This document shows, piece by piece, positions 1 through 8,538 of a DNA stretch of 64,000 bases. The stretch comes from Microbacteriaceae bacterium. Its GTDB lineage: Bacteria > Actinomycetota > Actinomycetes > Actinomycetales > Microbacteriaceae. Within the stretch, counting starts at the first letter, position 1. The number at the start of each line of letters is the position of its first letter. The position numbers were made by a program, and so were the translations under genes. The stretch spans positions 1-64,000 of the forward strand of contig JAODME010000029.1 in NCBI GenBank assembly GCA_025465095.1, written 5' to 3'. The notes under the pieces were generated by a model, which saw nothing but the letters and a program-made list of their open reading frames with translations, had not been told where the DNA came from and ran no database searches.

Positions 1-461
1 TCCGGAAGCGAGACGCCGAGAAAGGACTGTCCCGCCTCGTCGCCGGATACGCGTGGCCGTGGAAGACGAAGACGGACAAGACGGCGTACGACATCGACAT
101 CGACGGCTCCTTGTTCAGGTGGAACAGCACCCAATCGGACTGGATCGCCTCGCCGACATCTGTAGACGAAGTCGGCTCCATCCACACCGTGCAGGGCTAC
201 GACCTCAACTACGCCGGCGTCATCGTCAGCCCCGACCTACGATTCAACCCCGTGCACGGATTAGTCATCGACCGTGCTTCCTACTTCGACGCGAAGGGGA
301 AAGAGAACAACAAGACCTCGGGGAAGACCTACTCCGATACCGACCTGCTTCGTTTCATCAGCAACATCTACGCAGTCCTTCTCACCCGCGGCATCCTGGG
401 CACCTACGTGTACGTCAGTGACTCTGCACTCCGCGAGCACCTCCGACCCTTCTTCTCGTAA
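1..461 (+). CDS. DUF2075 family helicase-like protein, C-terminal part (5' end outside window)
   Basis: The reading frame is open from the left edge to a TAA stop, so only about the last 152 residues are present. The visible part has features of the C-terminal end of DUF2075 (Schlafen-3-like P-loop ATPase/helicase) proteins: a tryptophan-rich stretch, then SIHTVQGYDLNYAGVI, which matches helicase motif VI-like sequence of that family, then a tail ending in LREHL-RPFF. Known members often carry an N-terminal GIY-YIG or other nuclease domain and occur in defence or stress loci; none of that can be seen here. The nearest neighbour on the same strand is a NERD-domain protein 87 bases downstream, which also fits nucleic-acid processing. 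Family assignment is fairly sure; role is inferred. Confidence 0.75.
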   Translation, partial: RKRDAEKGLSRLVAGYAWPWKTKTDKTAYDIDIDGSLFRWNSTQSDWIASPTSVDEVGSIHTVQGYDLNYAGVIVSPDLRFNPVHGLVIDRASYFDAKGKENNKTSGKTYSDTDLLRFISNIYAVLLTRGILGTYVYVSDSALREHLRPFFS

Positions 462-548
462 CATCCGGCCCAGGTGCCCGACACGGTCCCCGTTCTGGGG
501 ATCGACCCGGGAAACGCACCGAGTTAGCGTCGGATGCGGGGGGCAAGG

Positions 549-1658
549 ATGTCGGTAGTTGATGGGGAAGAGTCGCGCGTTGACTTCGCGGGCATCGACG
601 CGCTCCTGTCGAGGAGCGCCGGATACTCCGTCGCCGCCGAGTGTCTGAGAGTTCAAAGTGCGGCGGAAGCTCTGGACCCGTCGCTGAGGACCGCCAACAA
701 GGTGACATTGGCCCCGAAGGCGTGGTCTTGGTACACCGGTGCAATCGGAGAGATCGCGGTAGGCAAGATACTCGCCGCCCTCGGCCCCGCGTGGTTTGTC
801 CGGCACGCTGTTCCGATCGGAGCGGGAACGAAGGACGTCGACCATCTTGTCATCGGCCCCGGCGGTATTTTCGCTATCAATACGAAGCACCACGCTGGAG
901 CGTCGATCTGGATCGGAGATCATGTCCTCAAGGTCAACCGGACCAACACCGGCCACTTGCGGGACGCCATCCGCGACAGTGGCGATGTCGCCCGTCGCCT
1001 AGTGGCGAAAACGGGATTCGCCGTTCCCGTGATTCCCGTTCTCGCGATGTTCGATCCGGGCTCCATCAAGGACGGGAGAGTGGACGTTGCGCGGCCGGTC
1101 GTTGTCCTCAACGCCCGGCAACTCGTGGCCTGGCTGCTCAACCGCCCCCGTCAGTTCAGCGACACCGAACTCTCCCTGATCAGGTTCGTTGCGGAAGAAC
1201 CGGAGACCTGGCACGTCGATGCGCGGGCCGCCGACACGCTCCGCGTCATGCAACGATTCGACCGCCTGTCCAGACTCGTCGGAACGCCCGCGAAGCCCGT
1301 CACACGACGGGGCCCCGGCACGGCAGCTCCATCACCTTCGCATCGGCCAGTTCGCGCTACCTCACGACGTACCAGGACTAGCTCCACGAGTGGACGCAGC
1401 CGGGGACGATCCACGAAGAGGAGTACAGCCGCTACCTTCGGCGACTTGGTGAAGTTATGGGTGGCGATCGGGTTCATCCTTGCGGCAATTGCCGTCGCAG
1501 CTGCGTTCATCAATCAACCCTGCACGTCCCCGACCGCCTGCGCACTGCTCCCGCTGTACCGAGCACTGGCGCCGCTCTTCGGTCTCGCGTCCATGGCGGC
1601 GATCGGGGCAGGTGCGCTGGCGACTCTGCTGTGGATCGTGCGCCGCATCGCTCGATAA
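549..1658 (+). CDS. NERD-domain protein with two C-terminal membrane segments
   Basis: The protein (369 residues from the ATG at 549) has a nuclease-related domain at about residues 58-165: G64 and E68 of the first motif, DVDH at 96-99, and NTK at 111-113, the spacing seen in NERD proteins. A basic, low-complexity linker (about 255-300) leads to two hydrophobic segments near 303-325 and 336-360, so the nuclease-like domain is probably anchored on the cytoplasmic side of the membrane. Known NERD proteins are mostly uncharacterised and suspected DNA-processing enzymes. An upstream in-frame ATG at 534 is possible; 549 is preferred because a GGGGGGCAAGG purine run precedes it. It follows the DUF2075 gene in the same direction. 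Substrate is unknown. Confidence 0.75.
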   Translation: MSVVDGEESRVDFAGIDALLSRSAGYSVAAECLRVQSAAEALDPSLRTANKVTLAPKAWSWYTGAIGEIAVGKILAALGPAWFVRHAVPIGAGTKDVDHLVIGPGGIFAINTKHHAGASIWIGDHVLKVNRTNTGHLRDAIRDSGDVARRLVAKTGFAVPVIPVLAMFDPGSIKDGRVDVARPVVVLNARQLVAWLLNRPRQFSDTELSLIRFVAEEPETWHVDARAADTLRVMQRFDRLSRLVGTPAKPVTRRGPGTAAPSPSHRPVRATSRRTRTSSTSGRSRGRSTKRSTAATFGDLVKLWVAIGFILAAIAVAAAFINQPCTSPTACALLPLYRALAPLFGLASMAAIGAGALATLLWIVRRIAR

Positions 1659-1996
1659 CATCCCATTTCGAGGGTCGTCCTTGCGTAGTCCGTGGAGTCC
1701 GACAGGCTATAGGACGCCGACCGAGCTTCTTATTTTCCCGCGGATATCTAAGATCGGTGCTGAATTGGGGCTGGCTACTATCGAAGTCTCTCCGATCGCC
1801 GACATCACCGCGGGCAATTGGATCTGGATAGTCGGGCGACCCGGGTGATCGGGGCCTCGTTCTTCCGGGCGGCGGAGACGACGTCACGACGCAATTCGAT
1901 GGGAAAAACTTCTGGCACGATGAACATCCTGCGGTGAGATCGATTGGAGCGACGCGCATCACCCACTGCGGTGCCTCAAGCCCTGACCCTGACGGA
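1659..1996. other. Intergenic stretch without recognised gene
   Basis: These 338 bases lie between the 3' ends of two converging genes. Short open frames occur on both strands but none shows family resemblance, a ribosome binding site or a credible start. No strong terminator hairpin with a U-run was found. Confidence 0.5.
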
Positions 1997-3022
1997 TCAG
2001 TTTGAAGGTGCCGTGGATGCGCGCGTCACGACGCGGCAGGGGATTGTCTCTATGCCGTGTTTCGTCGTCCCCTCTATAGCTTCGGACAATCGTTTCGCGG
2101 CGAGTCGTCCTAGCTGTTCGAGTCGAGGATCCACGCTTGTGAGCTGGGGGCGTGAGTTCGTTGCAAGGATGCCCCAGTTGTCAAATCCAATTACCGCGAT
2201 CTGGCTGGGGACGTCAAGGTTCTGTTCGTGCAAGGCGTCGATGACTCCCCGTGCGATTTGGTCGCTGCCGCAGACGATTGCGTCGACCTCCGGGGAGCGC
2301 TCGATGAGTTGTCGCGCCGCCCCCCGACCCCAGGCTTCGTTCCATGACCCGTACATCACTCGCCCGCCCGTCAGCGGCAATCCGGCCGCTTCGAGAGCGC
2401 CCGTAACGCCAAGAGCGCGATCTGAGGCTGCTGAGTAATCGATATCGCCTGTGATGTGAGCGATGCGGGTGCGCCCGGATGCGATCAGATGTTCGACGGC
2501 GAGGCGACCGCCGCCTACGTTGTCGGAGATGAGTGACAGGTCCTGAGGGTGGTCTGAGGGGGCGTAGGCGTAAACGACGGGCACAGGTAGATCCGGGCCG
2601 AGAGAGGCTCGAGGGTTGGTACTAGAGCCGACGACGATGAGTCCATCTACGCGACGCGAGAGCAGGGCCCGAACATGGTGCTGCTCACGGATGCTGTCGC
2701 CTCGGGCATCGCAGAGGAAGACGGACGTCTTCCCGGAGCCGAAAGCATCTTCGGCTCCCATGAGGATGGGAATGGAGAATCGGCCTTCGAGATCGGACGT
2801 GAGGAGGCCGACGGTGCCGCTTCGCCCGGTGAGGAGTCCTTGAGCTAGGGCATTTGGAGAGAACGAAAGGCGCTCGGCTGCTCGCTTCACCCGTTCGCGG
2901 GTTTCGGCCTTCACCTCTGTGCGCCCGTTGAGCGCTTTCGAGGCGGTCGCAATCGACACCCCCGCTACTTTCGCCACGTCGCCGAGTGTGGGCGTCCGTG
3001 GGGGAGATCCCTCGGCCGTCAC
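1997..3022 (-). CDS. LacI-family transcriptional regulator of the arabinoside cassette
   Basis: A standard-length (341 residues) LacI/GalR repressor. Residues 12-35 (TLGDVAKVAGVSIATASKAL) form the helix-turn-helix and the following hinge helix contains ALAQGL; the rest is a periplasmic-binding-like sugar sensor fold of about 280 residues ending with the conserved GFDN and LTSVDP motifs. It starts with GTG preceded by AAGGATC. The gene is divergent from the glycosidase/ABC/GH127 operon, and the shared 170-base region holds a good promoter and a GAAAA-CC-TTTTC palindrome, typical in composition for LacI operators. The likely role is repression of that operon, relieved by an arabinose-containing sugar; the effector is inferred only from context. 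Confidence 0.85.
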   Translation of the reverse strand: MTAEGSPPRTPTLGDVAKVAGVSIATASKALNGRTEVKAETRERVKRAAERLSFSPNALAQGLLTGRSGTVGLLTSDLEGRFSIPILMGAEDAFGSGKTSVFLCDARGDSIREQHHVRALLSRRVDGLIVVGSSTNPRASLGPDLPVPVVYAYAPSDHPQDLSLISDNVGGGRLAVEHLIASGRTRIAHITGDIDYSAASDRALGVTGALEAAGLPLTGGRVMYGSWNEAWGRGAARQLIERSPEVDAIVCGSDQIARGVIDALHEQNLDVPSQIAVIGFDNWGILATNSRPQLTSVDPRLEQLGRLAAKRLSEAIEGTTKHGIETIPCRVVTRASTAPSN

Positions 3023-3107
3023 AACCAGATCCTTGAGAGTTCAGTGGTTGTTGAGGTGTTGTTCTGTGGTGGCAGAGGGTCGTTACTGGTTTCGGACCGA
3101 CGGCAAC

Positions 3108-3136
3108 TTGACACGGGCATGCCGTCAGCATATCGT
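3108..3136 (+). promoter_or_regulatory. Predicted promoter of the glycosidase/ABC/GH127 operon
   Basis: TTGACA at 3108-3113 is followed after exactly 17 bases by TATCGT at 3131-3136 (4 of 6 to the -10 consensus). It faces the operon starting at 3193 and directly precedes the palindrome at 3140-3151. Prediction from sequence only. Confidence 0.5.
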
Positions 3137-3139
3137 GTT

Positions 3140-3151
3140 GAAAACCTTTTC
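3140..3151. promoter_or_regulatory. Putative LacI-family operator
   Basis: GAAAACCTTTTC has perfect 5-base arms around a CC centre and lies at the expected transcription start of the promoter ending at 3136. A second GTTTTC follows nearby. It sits between the divergent LacI gene and the operon it probably controls, so binding here would block transcription start. Confidence 0.45.
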
Positions 3152-3192
3152 GGTAGTTTTCGGTTCGATGGTGAGCGAGGAGCTTTTCGCAG

Positions 3193-5367
3193 ATGACAGT
3201 CCACTTGGTGGTCGACGACGACACTCTGGCCGGCGTGAGTGATGAGCAGTCCGTGCACTGGCGGGCCACAAGCCCGGTAGTCATCTCCACGTTGGACGGG
3301 CAAACGTCGAAGGCAGGTTACTCGAAGATCATCGCGGCGAGCGGCGGTTTCGATGCGGAGGCCCACGCCGAATTCGCTGGCCTCTCCGTGACGGTCAAAG
3401 ATCGCTGGCGGGAGGGCGATGGGAGTGTAACCGTGACGCGCGACGTGCGGGCGAGCCGTGGCGAGAATGACGCGGCGGTCGGGATCCGCGTGGAATTCAA
3501 CATTGAGTTACCCGCCGTCGGCTCAGCCCGATTCTTCATCCCCGGAATGATGTACTCGCCTGCTCAATGGGAACGCGGCGGAGACTTTTCCTACTCAGAT
3601 CACCGGCTTGCCTACCCGGTCACTTCGCACTGGATGGAAGACAGCGGAAGAGCGACGTGGCTAGCACGTTCATCAGTCGCAGCTCACGACAATGCGCCCG
3701 TACGTTCCCGTGGAGATTCCCGCTTTCTGCAGGCCACCGACATCGGCTCCGTCGGGTTCCGGACCGAGGGGAGCGATCGCGAGGCCGGCCGGCCGGCGCT
3801 CACAGCCTCATGGCCCTACCGGGAGGGCGACGCCAGCGCGATGCTCAACTCCGACGGCAGTCCCGCAGAGGCCTACGCGCCCGTGCCAGCCGCTGGCTTC
3901 AACGCAACTGTCACCTACCGAATCGGCTCCTTCACCGCCCCCACCTACGTTGACATGGTCGCGACCGTCTTCGGCGAAGCGTTCGCGATTGCCCAACCCA
4001 CTGCTTCGACCACCTCGGTGCTTCTCGCCGACTCCATCAACCTCCGTCTAGATTCGGCGGAGAAGACTTATTTCGTCAACGAGTCGGGGTTCGCAGCGTT
4101 CGTTGTGAACTTCGACCCGGAGCGCGGGTACGACTCCGAAGCGAAGGCCTTCGGTGCATCCTTCGCCGAACACCACATGAGTGAGTCCCGCGACATCATC
4201 GAGTACGGGTTCACCGGGCGCCAGCTCAACCTCGCCCTTCTGCTGGCCGAACGAGATCCTCAATATTGGGCTGAGCGGGGCGCGGCCGTCGTCGACAGCT
4301 TCGTGAATCGGATGTCCACACCGTCCGGCTGGGTCTTCACACTCTGGCACGCAGGATCAGACGAGCCACTTTATGCGTGCGGAGACCCGCGCGGGCCCGT
4401 CATGCACTATCTCGGCGAGTCGGACCTCGCTGGTACGTACACGCGGATGATGGCTGAAGCCGGCAACGACCTCCTCGCGAACATCGAGTTGCACAACCGG
4501 CTCGGGCGGGACGTGGAGCGCTGGAGGCAAGCGGCCGTGCGTCTCGGCGACTTCTTTCTCCGAACTCAGGAGGCCGATGGCTCGTGGTTTCGGGCATATG
4601 CGCCAGACGGGCGTCCCATCGTCGACTCGACCTGGTTCGGCTCACGCTACGGCAGCGGGAAGAGCGCAACGGGTACCGTCGTGCCCTTCCTCACCTCGCT
4701 CGCGCGGCTCACCGGCAACGCGCGCCTCAACGACTCCGCCCGGCGCGCCGCCGATTTCGTGTTGTCCACACATGTGGCGCGAGCGGAGTACCGCGGCGGA
4801 ACACTCGACAACCCGAACCTCGTCGATAAAGAGGCAGCCTTCATTGCGATGCGCGCACTACTCGCCGTCGCTGGAACAGACTCGGGCGATCGCTCCCGCT
4901 ACGAAGATGGCGCGCGCCAAGCGGCCGAGATTGCAATCACCTGGCACTCCATTTGGGAGGTTCCCAATGTTCCGGAGACGCCTCTTGCTCGAGCAGACGT
5001 GCGATCAGTTGGCTGGGGCGGTATCAACAGCGTATGGGGCGTGGGGGTCACCGACATCTACTCCCTGTTCTTCATCGCTGACCTGCACCGACTCGGGGTG
5101 CTCCTCGGCAACGACCGTTTCGTACGGATGGCCGAACTGATCGCAGCGTCGTCGCTTGAACTACTCGCGGTCCCCGGGGCGCTTCACGGGTTCACCGATT
5201 CCGGCATGCAGCCAGAAGGCATCTCATTCTGCTCCCAGGGCGCCGATGACGGGCTGATCGTCAAAGGCGATACGTGGGGCGGCCTGGGATGGCCCTACAC
5301 CGCTGGCAGTTTCGGCCTCGGTCAATACCTCAAGGCCGTAAAGAACGAACCGTCCGAAAGCGTTTGA
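3193..5367 (+). CDS. Unassigned six-hairpin-type glycoside hydrolase (724 residues)
   Basis: I cannot place this protein in a known CAZy family. The N-terminal half (about 1-300) reads as a beta-rich domain with several W/F/Y-containing strands; the C-terminal half (about 330-715) has the alternating amphipathic helices of an (alpha/alpha)6 barrel, including a TQEADGSWFRAY segment near residues 455-466 that resembles aromatic-rich loops of six-hairpin glycosidases, and several Asp/Trp-rich loops (for example GDTWGGLGWPY near the end). There is no signal peptide, so it should act in the cytoplasm on imported oligosaccharides. It is the first gene of an operon encoding an ABC sugar importer and a GH127 arabinofuranosidase. 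An intracellular glycosidase on an arabinose-containing plant glycan is the best inference; catalytic residues are not known. Confidence 0.6.
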   Translation: MTVHLVVDDDTLAGVSDEQSVHWRATSPVVISTLDGQTSKAGYSKIIAASGGFDAEAHAEFAGLSVTVKDRWREGDGSVTVTRDVRASRGENDAAVGIRVEFNIELPAVGSARFFIPGMMYSPAQWERGGDFSYSDHRLAYPVTSHWMEDSGRATWLARSSVAAHDNAPVRSRGDSRFLQATDIGSVGFRTEGSDREAGRPALTASWPYREGDASAMLNSDGSPAEAYAPVPAAGFNATVTYRIGSFTAPTYVDMVATVFGEAFAIAQPTASTTSVLLADSINLRLDSAEKTYFVNESGFAAFVVNFDPERGYDSEAKAFGASFAEHHMSESRDIIEYGFTGRQLNLALLLAERDPQYWAERGAAVVDSFVNRMSTPSGWVFTLWHAGSDEPLYACGDPRGPVMHYLGESDLAGTYTRMMAEAGNDLLANIELHNRLGRDVERWRQAAVRLGDFFLRTQEADGSWFRAYAPDGRPIVDSTWFGSRYGSGKSATGTVVPFLTSLARLTGNARLNDSARRAADFVLSTHVARAEYRGGTLDNPNLVDKEAAFIAMRALLAVAGTDSGDRSRYEDGARQAAEIAITWHSIWEVPNVPETPLARADVRSVGWGGINSVWGVGVTDIYSLFFIADLHRLGVLLGNDRFVRMAELIAASSLELLAVPGALHGFTDSGMQPEGISFCSQGADDGLIVKGDTWGGLGWPYTAGSFGLGQYLKAVKNEPSESV

Positions 5368-5412
5368 CCCACCTTGCAGCATCCATCCACACAATCCAAC
5401 GAAGGAAGAAAA

Positions 5413-6708
5413 ATGAACCGAAAGGCAACGGTGGCGCTGGGCGCTACCACCGCCCTCGCGATCGTGCTCAGCGGCTGCAGCAGCGCAATCCCGCAGGGCG
5501 GCGGGTCCGGATCCGCGACCGAGATCGAGATCCTCTCGAACTTCACCTCAGATATCAGTCGCGGAAAAGTCCTGGATGAGCTCATCGAGGAGTTCAACGA
5601 CGAGTCGGACGGCAAGTACAAGGTCGTCTCGAAGGCGCAACCCGACTGGCCGACCCTGCAGCAGCAGATCCGTTCCAGCATCAGCGCTGGGACGACGCCG
5701 GACCTCTTCCTCTATAACTACAACCCCACCGACCTGAGCCGGGAGGAGTCCGGTGAGTTAATGGACTGGAGCGCCTACATCAACGAGGATCCTGAGTGGA
5801 AAGCACGCTTCAAGGAAGACAACCTGGCGGCGCTCACAACGGAGAACCAGCTCGCCGGGATTCCCGGAGACCAGGCGCCAGCCCTCTTCTACTACAACAA
5901 AGACTTGTTCGCGGCAGCGGGGGTGGACCAGTTTCCCGCCACGTGGGACGAGTACCTCGCTGCCGCCGAGGAGATTCGGAAGACGGGCGTCGCGGCCATC
6001 TCGCTCATGACGGCGGACGACTCATGGCACACGATGAACGCGTTGAGTTACGTCGCAACCGCGAAGGGCGGACCGGATGCGTACGCGCCCGGCGCCGACC
6101 TGGACAGCGCCGCAATCGTCGCGGCCGCCGACTACACCAAGCAACTGCTCGCACTCTCGACTCCGGACGCGGTCGGAGGCAACTACTCCGCGAGCACAAG
6201 TAACTTCCTCAACGGACAGTCGGCGAGCATCATCGACGGCCCCTGGCTCATCAGCTCCATCCAGAGCACCGTCCCGGAACCCTGCAGTATCGGTGTTGCA
6301 GCAGCGCCCGGTTTCAATGACGGCGCGATCGAGCCGGGGTACACGGTCACGGACGCGCTCAACGTGTGGGGAGCGGCGAAGCAGTCCGACCCGGACAAGG
6401 AAAAGGCCGTGGTCGCCTGGATGAAGTTCTTCACCTCCAACGAGAGCGCCTCAAGGATGGCTGTCGACGGCGAGTACCCGATGGCCGTCGACACGGAGTT
6501 GAGCGAGGCCGACCGCGGTCGCGCGTCGTGCCAGATGGCACAGGTGCTCGACATCTCGAATGCTGCGCCGACCACGATCGTCCAGATGGGCCGGGAGATC
6601 ACGACCGGTGCTCAGGCGAAGCTGCCGAGCCTGCTTGAGTCTCTTGCGCTCGGCCAGACAAGCCCGGCCGATTTCGCTTCCGAGCTACAAACAGCGAACG
6701 CCGAATAA
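5413..6708 (+). CDS. ABC sugar transporter substrate-binding lipoprotein
   Basis: A type-1 extracellular solute-binding protein (431 residues) of the MalE/UgpB kind. The signal peptide ends in the lipobox LSGC with the lipidated cysteine at residue 22, followed by a Ser/Gly-rich tether. The body shows the usual family segments: a TPDLFLY motif after the first lobe, a DGPWLI motif, and a closing MGREI-type region near the C-terminus. The ATG at 5413 was chosen because GAAGGAAG precedes it; the frame is open further upstream. It lies between the glycosidase and two permease genes, and a long hairpin separates it from the permeases. Its ligand is probably an arabinose-containing oligosaccharide, by context. 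Confidence 0.88.
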   Translation: MNRKATVALGATTALAIVLSGCSSAIPQGGGSGSATEIEILSNFTSDISRGKVLDELIEEFNDESDGKYKVVSKAQPDWPTLQQQIRSSISAGTTPDLFLYNYNPTDLSREESGELMDWSAYINEDPEWKARFKEDNLAALTTENQLAGIPGDQAPALFYYNKDLFAAAGVDQFPATWDEYLAAAEEIRKTGVAAISLMTADDSWHTMNALSYVATAKGGPDAYAPGADLDSAAIVAAADYTKQLLALSTPDAVGGNYSASTSNFLNGQSASIIDGPWLISSIQSTVPEPCSIGVAAAPGFNDGAIEPGYTVTDALNVWGAAKQSDPDKEKAVVAWMKFFTSNESASRMAVDGEYPMAVDTELSEADRGRASCQMAQVLDISNAAPTTIVQMGREITTGAQAKLPSLLESLALGQTSPADFASELQTANAE

Positions 6709-6717
6709 TCGCCACCC

Positions 6718-6748
6718 GGGTGGCCGGCCGTAGATCGGCCGGCCACCC
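6718..6748 (+). promoter_or_regulatory. Strong intercistronic hairpin after the binding-protein gene
   Basis: A perfect 13-base-pair stem (6718-6730 with 6736-6748) closes a 5-base TAGAT loop. It has no U-run, so it is more likely an mRNA-stabilising or partly attenuating element than a full terminator. It would allow more binding protein than permease to be made from one transcript. Confidence 0.6.
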
Positions 6749-6766
6749 GACGGATCGGAAAGACCA

Positions 6767-7726
6767 ATGACTCAGACTCAAGCTCCGGTCGTACCAGGTG
6801 ACAGGGTGAGCCTTTCGGGCGCCTGGAGCACCCCGAGCACCCACAAGCCGACGAAGCGAGCGGGGCTGCCCCTCGGCATCAACATCTTCCTCTACCTGCT
6901 GCCTGCTTTTCTTCTCGTCACCGTGTTCCTGGCCGTTCCTGTTCTGGTGGTGATAGCGCTGAGCGGCACGGACTGGGCGGGCATCGGGATACCGCAATGG
7001 GTTGGAGCAGGCAACTTCGTGCGGCTGTTCAGCGACCCCGCGTTCCTCAAGTCCCTCGGCAATACACTTCTGTGGGTTCTTGTCGGTGTTTTCATCCACA
7101 CCCCGCTTTGCATCATCGTCGCGCTCATCGTGGCCAGAAAGCCGCGCGGATGGAAGATTTTCCGCACCGTGCTGTTTCTGCCCAATATCATCTCCGCGAC
7201 CTCACTCGCTCTGCTGTGGTACTTCGTCTTCCACGTATCCCTCGGGCTGATCAACGCATCGCTCACCCTTGTCGGACTCGAGAGCTTCACCCGCAACTGG
7301 CTCTTCGACCCAAGTACCGCCCTCGGGGTCACCATGACCCCCTGGGTCGTCTACATCGGCTTCGGGATGGTGCTCTTTCTCACTCAGATATCGACCATTC
7401 CGCAGGAGTACTACGAGGCGGCGCAGCTCGATGGTGCGTCGAACCTACGACAGGACTGGTCGATCACTATTCCGCTGATTCGTCGTGCGATCGCGTTACA
7501 AGTTCTCTTCGTGGTCGGTTACGCCCTCCGCAGCTTCGAGTATCCGTTCGTCATGACAAGCGGCGGGCCAGCGGACTCGTCAAGCACGCTTTCTCTCTAC
7601 ATCTATCGCCAGATGCTTACTGCCAACGAGTACGGGATGGCCATGGCGGCGGGTGTCGTCACCCTCATCGTCGGCATCGTTCTCACCGCCGGCGTGTTTT
7701 GGGTACTCCGAAAGGCAGAACGATGA
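6767..7726 (+). CDS. ABC sugar transporter permease, MalF type
   Basis: The protein (319 residues) has about six membrane segments after a 40-residue cytoplasmic N-terminus and carries the EAA loop of binding-protein-dependent permeases (EYYEAAQLDGAS, then a G after a short gap). It follows the substrate-binding protein gene and overlaps the next permease by 4 bases (ATGA), so the two permeases are translationally coupled and should form a heterodimer. No ATPase gene is present in the operon, so a shared MsiK/MalK-type ATPase encoded elsewhere probably energises it, as is usual in Actinobacteria. Confidence 0.88.
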   Translation: MTQTQAPVVPGDRVSLSGAWSTPSTHKPTKRAGLPLGINIFLYLLPAFLLVTVFLAVPVLVVIALSGTDWAGIGIPQWVGAGNFVRLFSDPAFLKSLGNTLLWVLVGVFIHTPLCIIVALIVARKPRGWKIFRTVLFLPNIISATSLALLWYFVFHVSLGLINASLTLVGLESFTRNWLFDPSTALGVTMTPWVVYIGFGMVLFLTQISTIPQEYYEAAQLDGASNLRQDWSITIPLIRRAIALQVLFVVGYALRSFEYPFVMTSGGPADSSSTLSLYIYRQMLTANEYGMAMAAGVVTLIVGIVLTAGVFWVLRKAER

Positions 7727-8538
7727 CCGCAATGGGCAAGATCACACGGTGGACAATCCTGATCGTCTTCACACTCATCACGCTCCTCCCTCTGATCTGG
7801 CTGATCCTGTCTTCGCTGAAGACCAACGCCGAGGTCTTCTCGAATCCTTTTGGGCTTCCGCAGGAGTGGAAGTTCAGCAACTACAGTGACGCCGTCGCGG
7901 CCCATCCCCTGCACCTCTACCTGCGCAACAGCCTTGGTGCGGCGCTACTCTCGACCGTCATCATCATCACAGCGTCAATGACTGCGTCCTACGCGTTGCT
8001 GCACCGCTTTCGGCTTAGCAGGCTCACATTCAGTTTCCTGCTGTTCGGCATCCTGCTGCCGGTCAACGCCCTGATGACCCCAATTTTCTTCATTGTGAAC
8101 ATGCTGGGGCTCTACAACTCCGTGATGGGACTCGCCCTCGTCTATGCGGGATTGTTCTTCCCGCTCGGCTTCCTCATCGTCAAGACCTACATGGATACCA
8201 CGCCTGCAGAGATATTCGAGGCGGCCCGCATCGACGGAGCCAGCTTCCACTCGATTTTCTTCAGGATCGCGGCGCCGCTCACCTCGCCAGGCGCCATCAC
8301 GGCCGGGATCTTCCTCATGATCACCGCGTTCAACGAATTGCTCTTCGCCTCGATCCTCACGACAGATGCCGACGCCCAAACCGTCCAGGTCGGCGTTCGC
8401 TACTTCCTCACCACCTACTCCGCCAACTATCCGCTGGCGTTTGCTGCGACCGTAATCGGCATAGCTCCAACGGTCGTTATCTACATGATCCTCAGCGACC
8501 GCATCGTGGCCGCCATGACGGCAGGAAGCCTCAAATGA
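7723..8538 (+). CDS. ABC sugar transporter permease, MalG type
   Basis: The protein (271 residues) has an N-terminal membrane segment, a periplasmic loop with the SLKTNAEVF motif typical of MalG-type permeases, and the EAA loop EIFEAARIDGAS near residues 165-176. The ATG at 7723 overlaps the stop of the preceding permease (ATGA) and its own stop overlaps the start of the GH127 gene, giving a strictly coupled block. Partner of the MalF-type permease in one importer. Confidence 0.88.
   Translation: MTAMGKITRWTILIVFTLITLLPLIWLILSSLKTNAEVFSNPFGLPQEWKFSNYSDAVAAHPLHLYLRNSLGAALLSTVIIITASMTASYALLHRFRLSRLTFSFLLFGILLPVNALMTPIFFIVNMLGLYNSVMGLALVYAGLFFPLGFLIVKTYMDTTPAEIFEAARIDGASFHSIFFRIAAPLTSPGAITAGIFLMITAFNELLFASILTTDADAQTVQVGVRYFLTTYSANYPLAFAATVIGIAPTVVIYMILSDRIVAAMTAGSLK

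Noticed and set aside
261-956. 231-codon open frame on the minus strand
   Set aside because: It is antisense to the DUF2075 and NERD coding frames, has arginine-rich shadow composition and no family resemblance.
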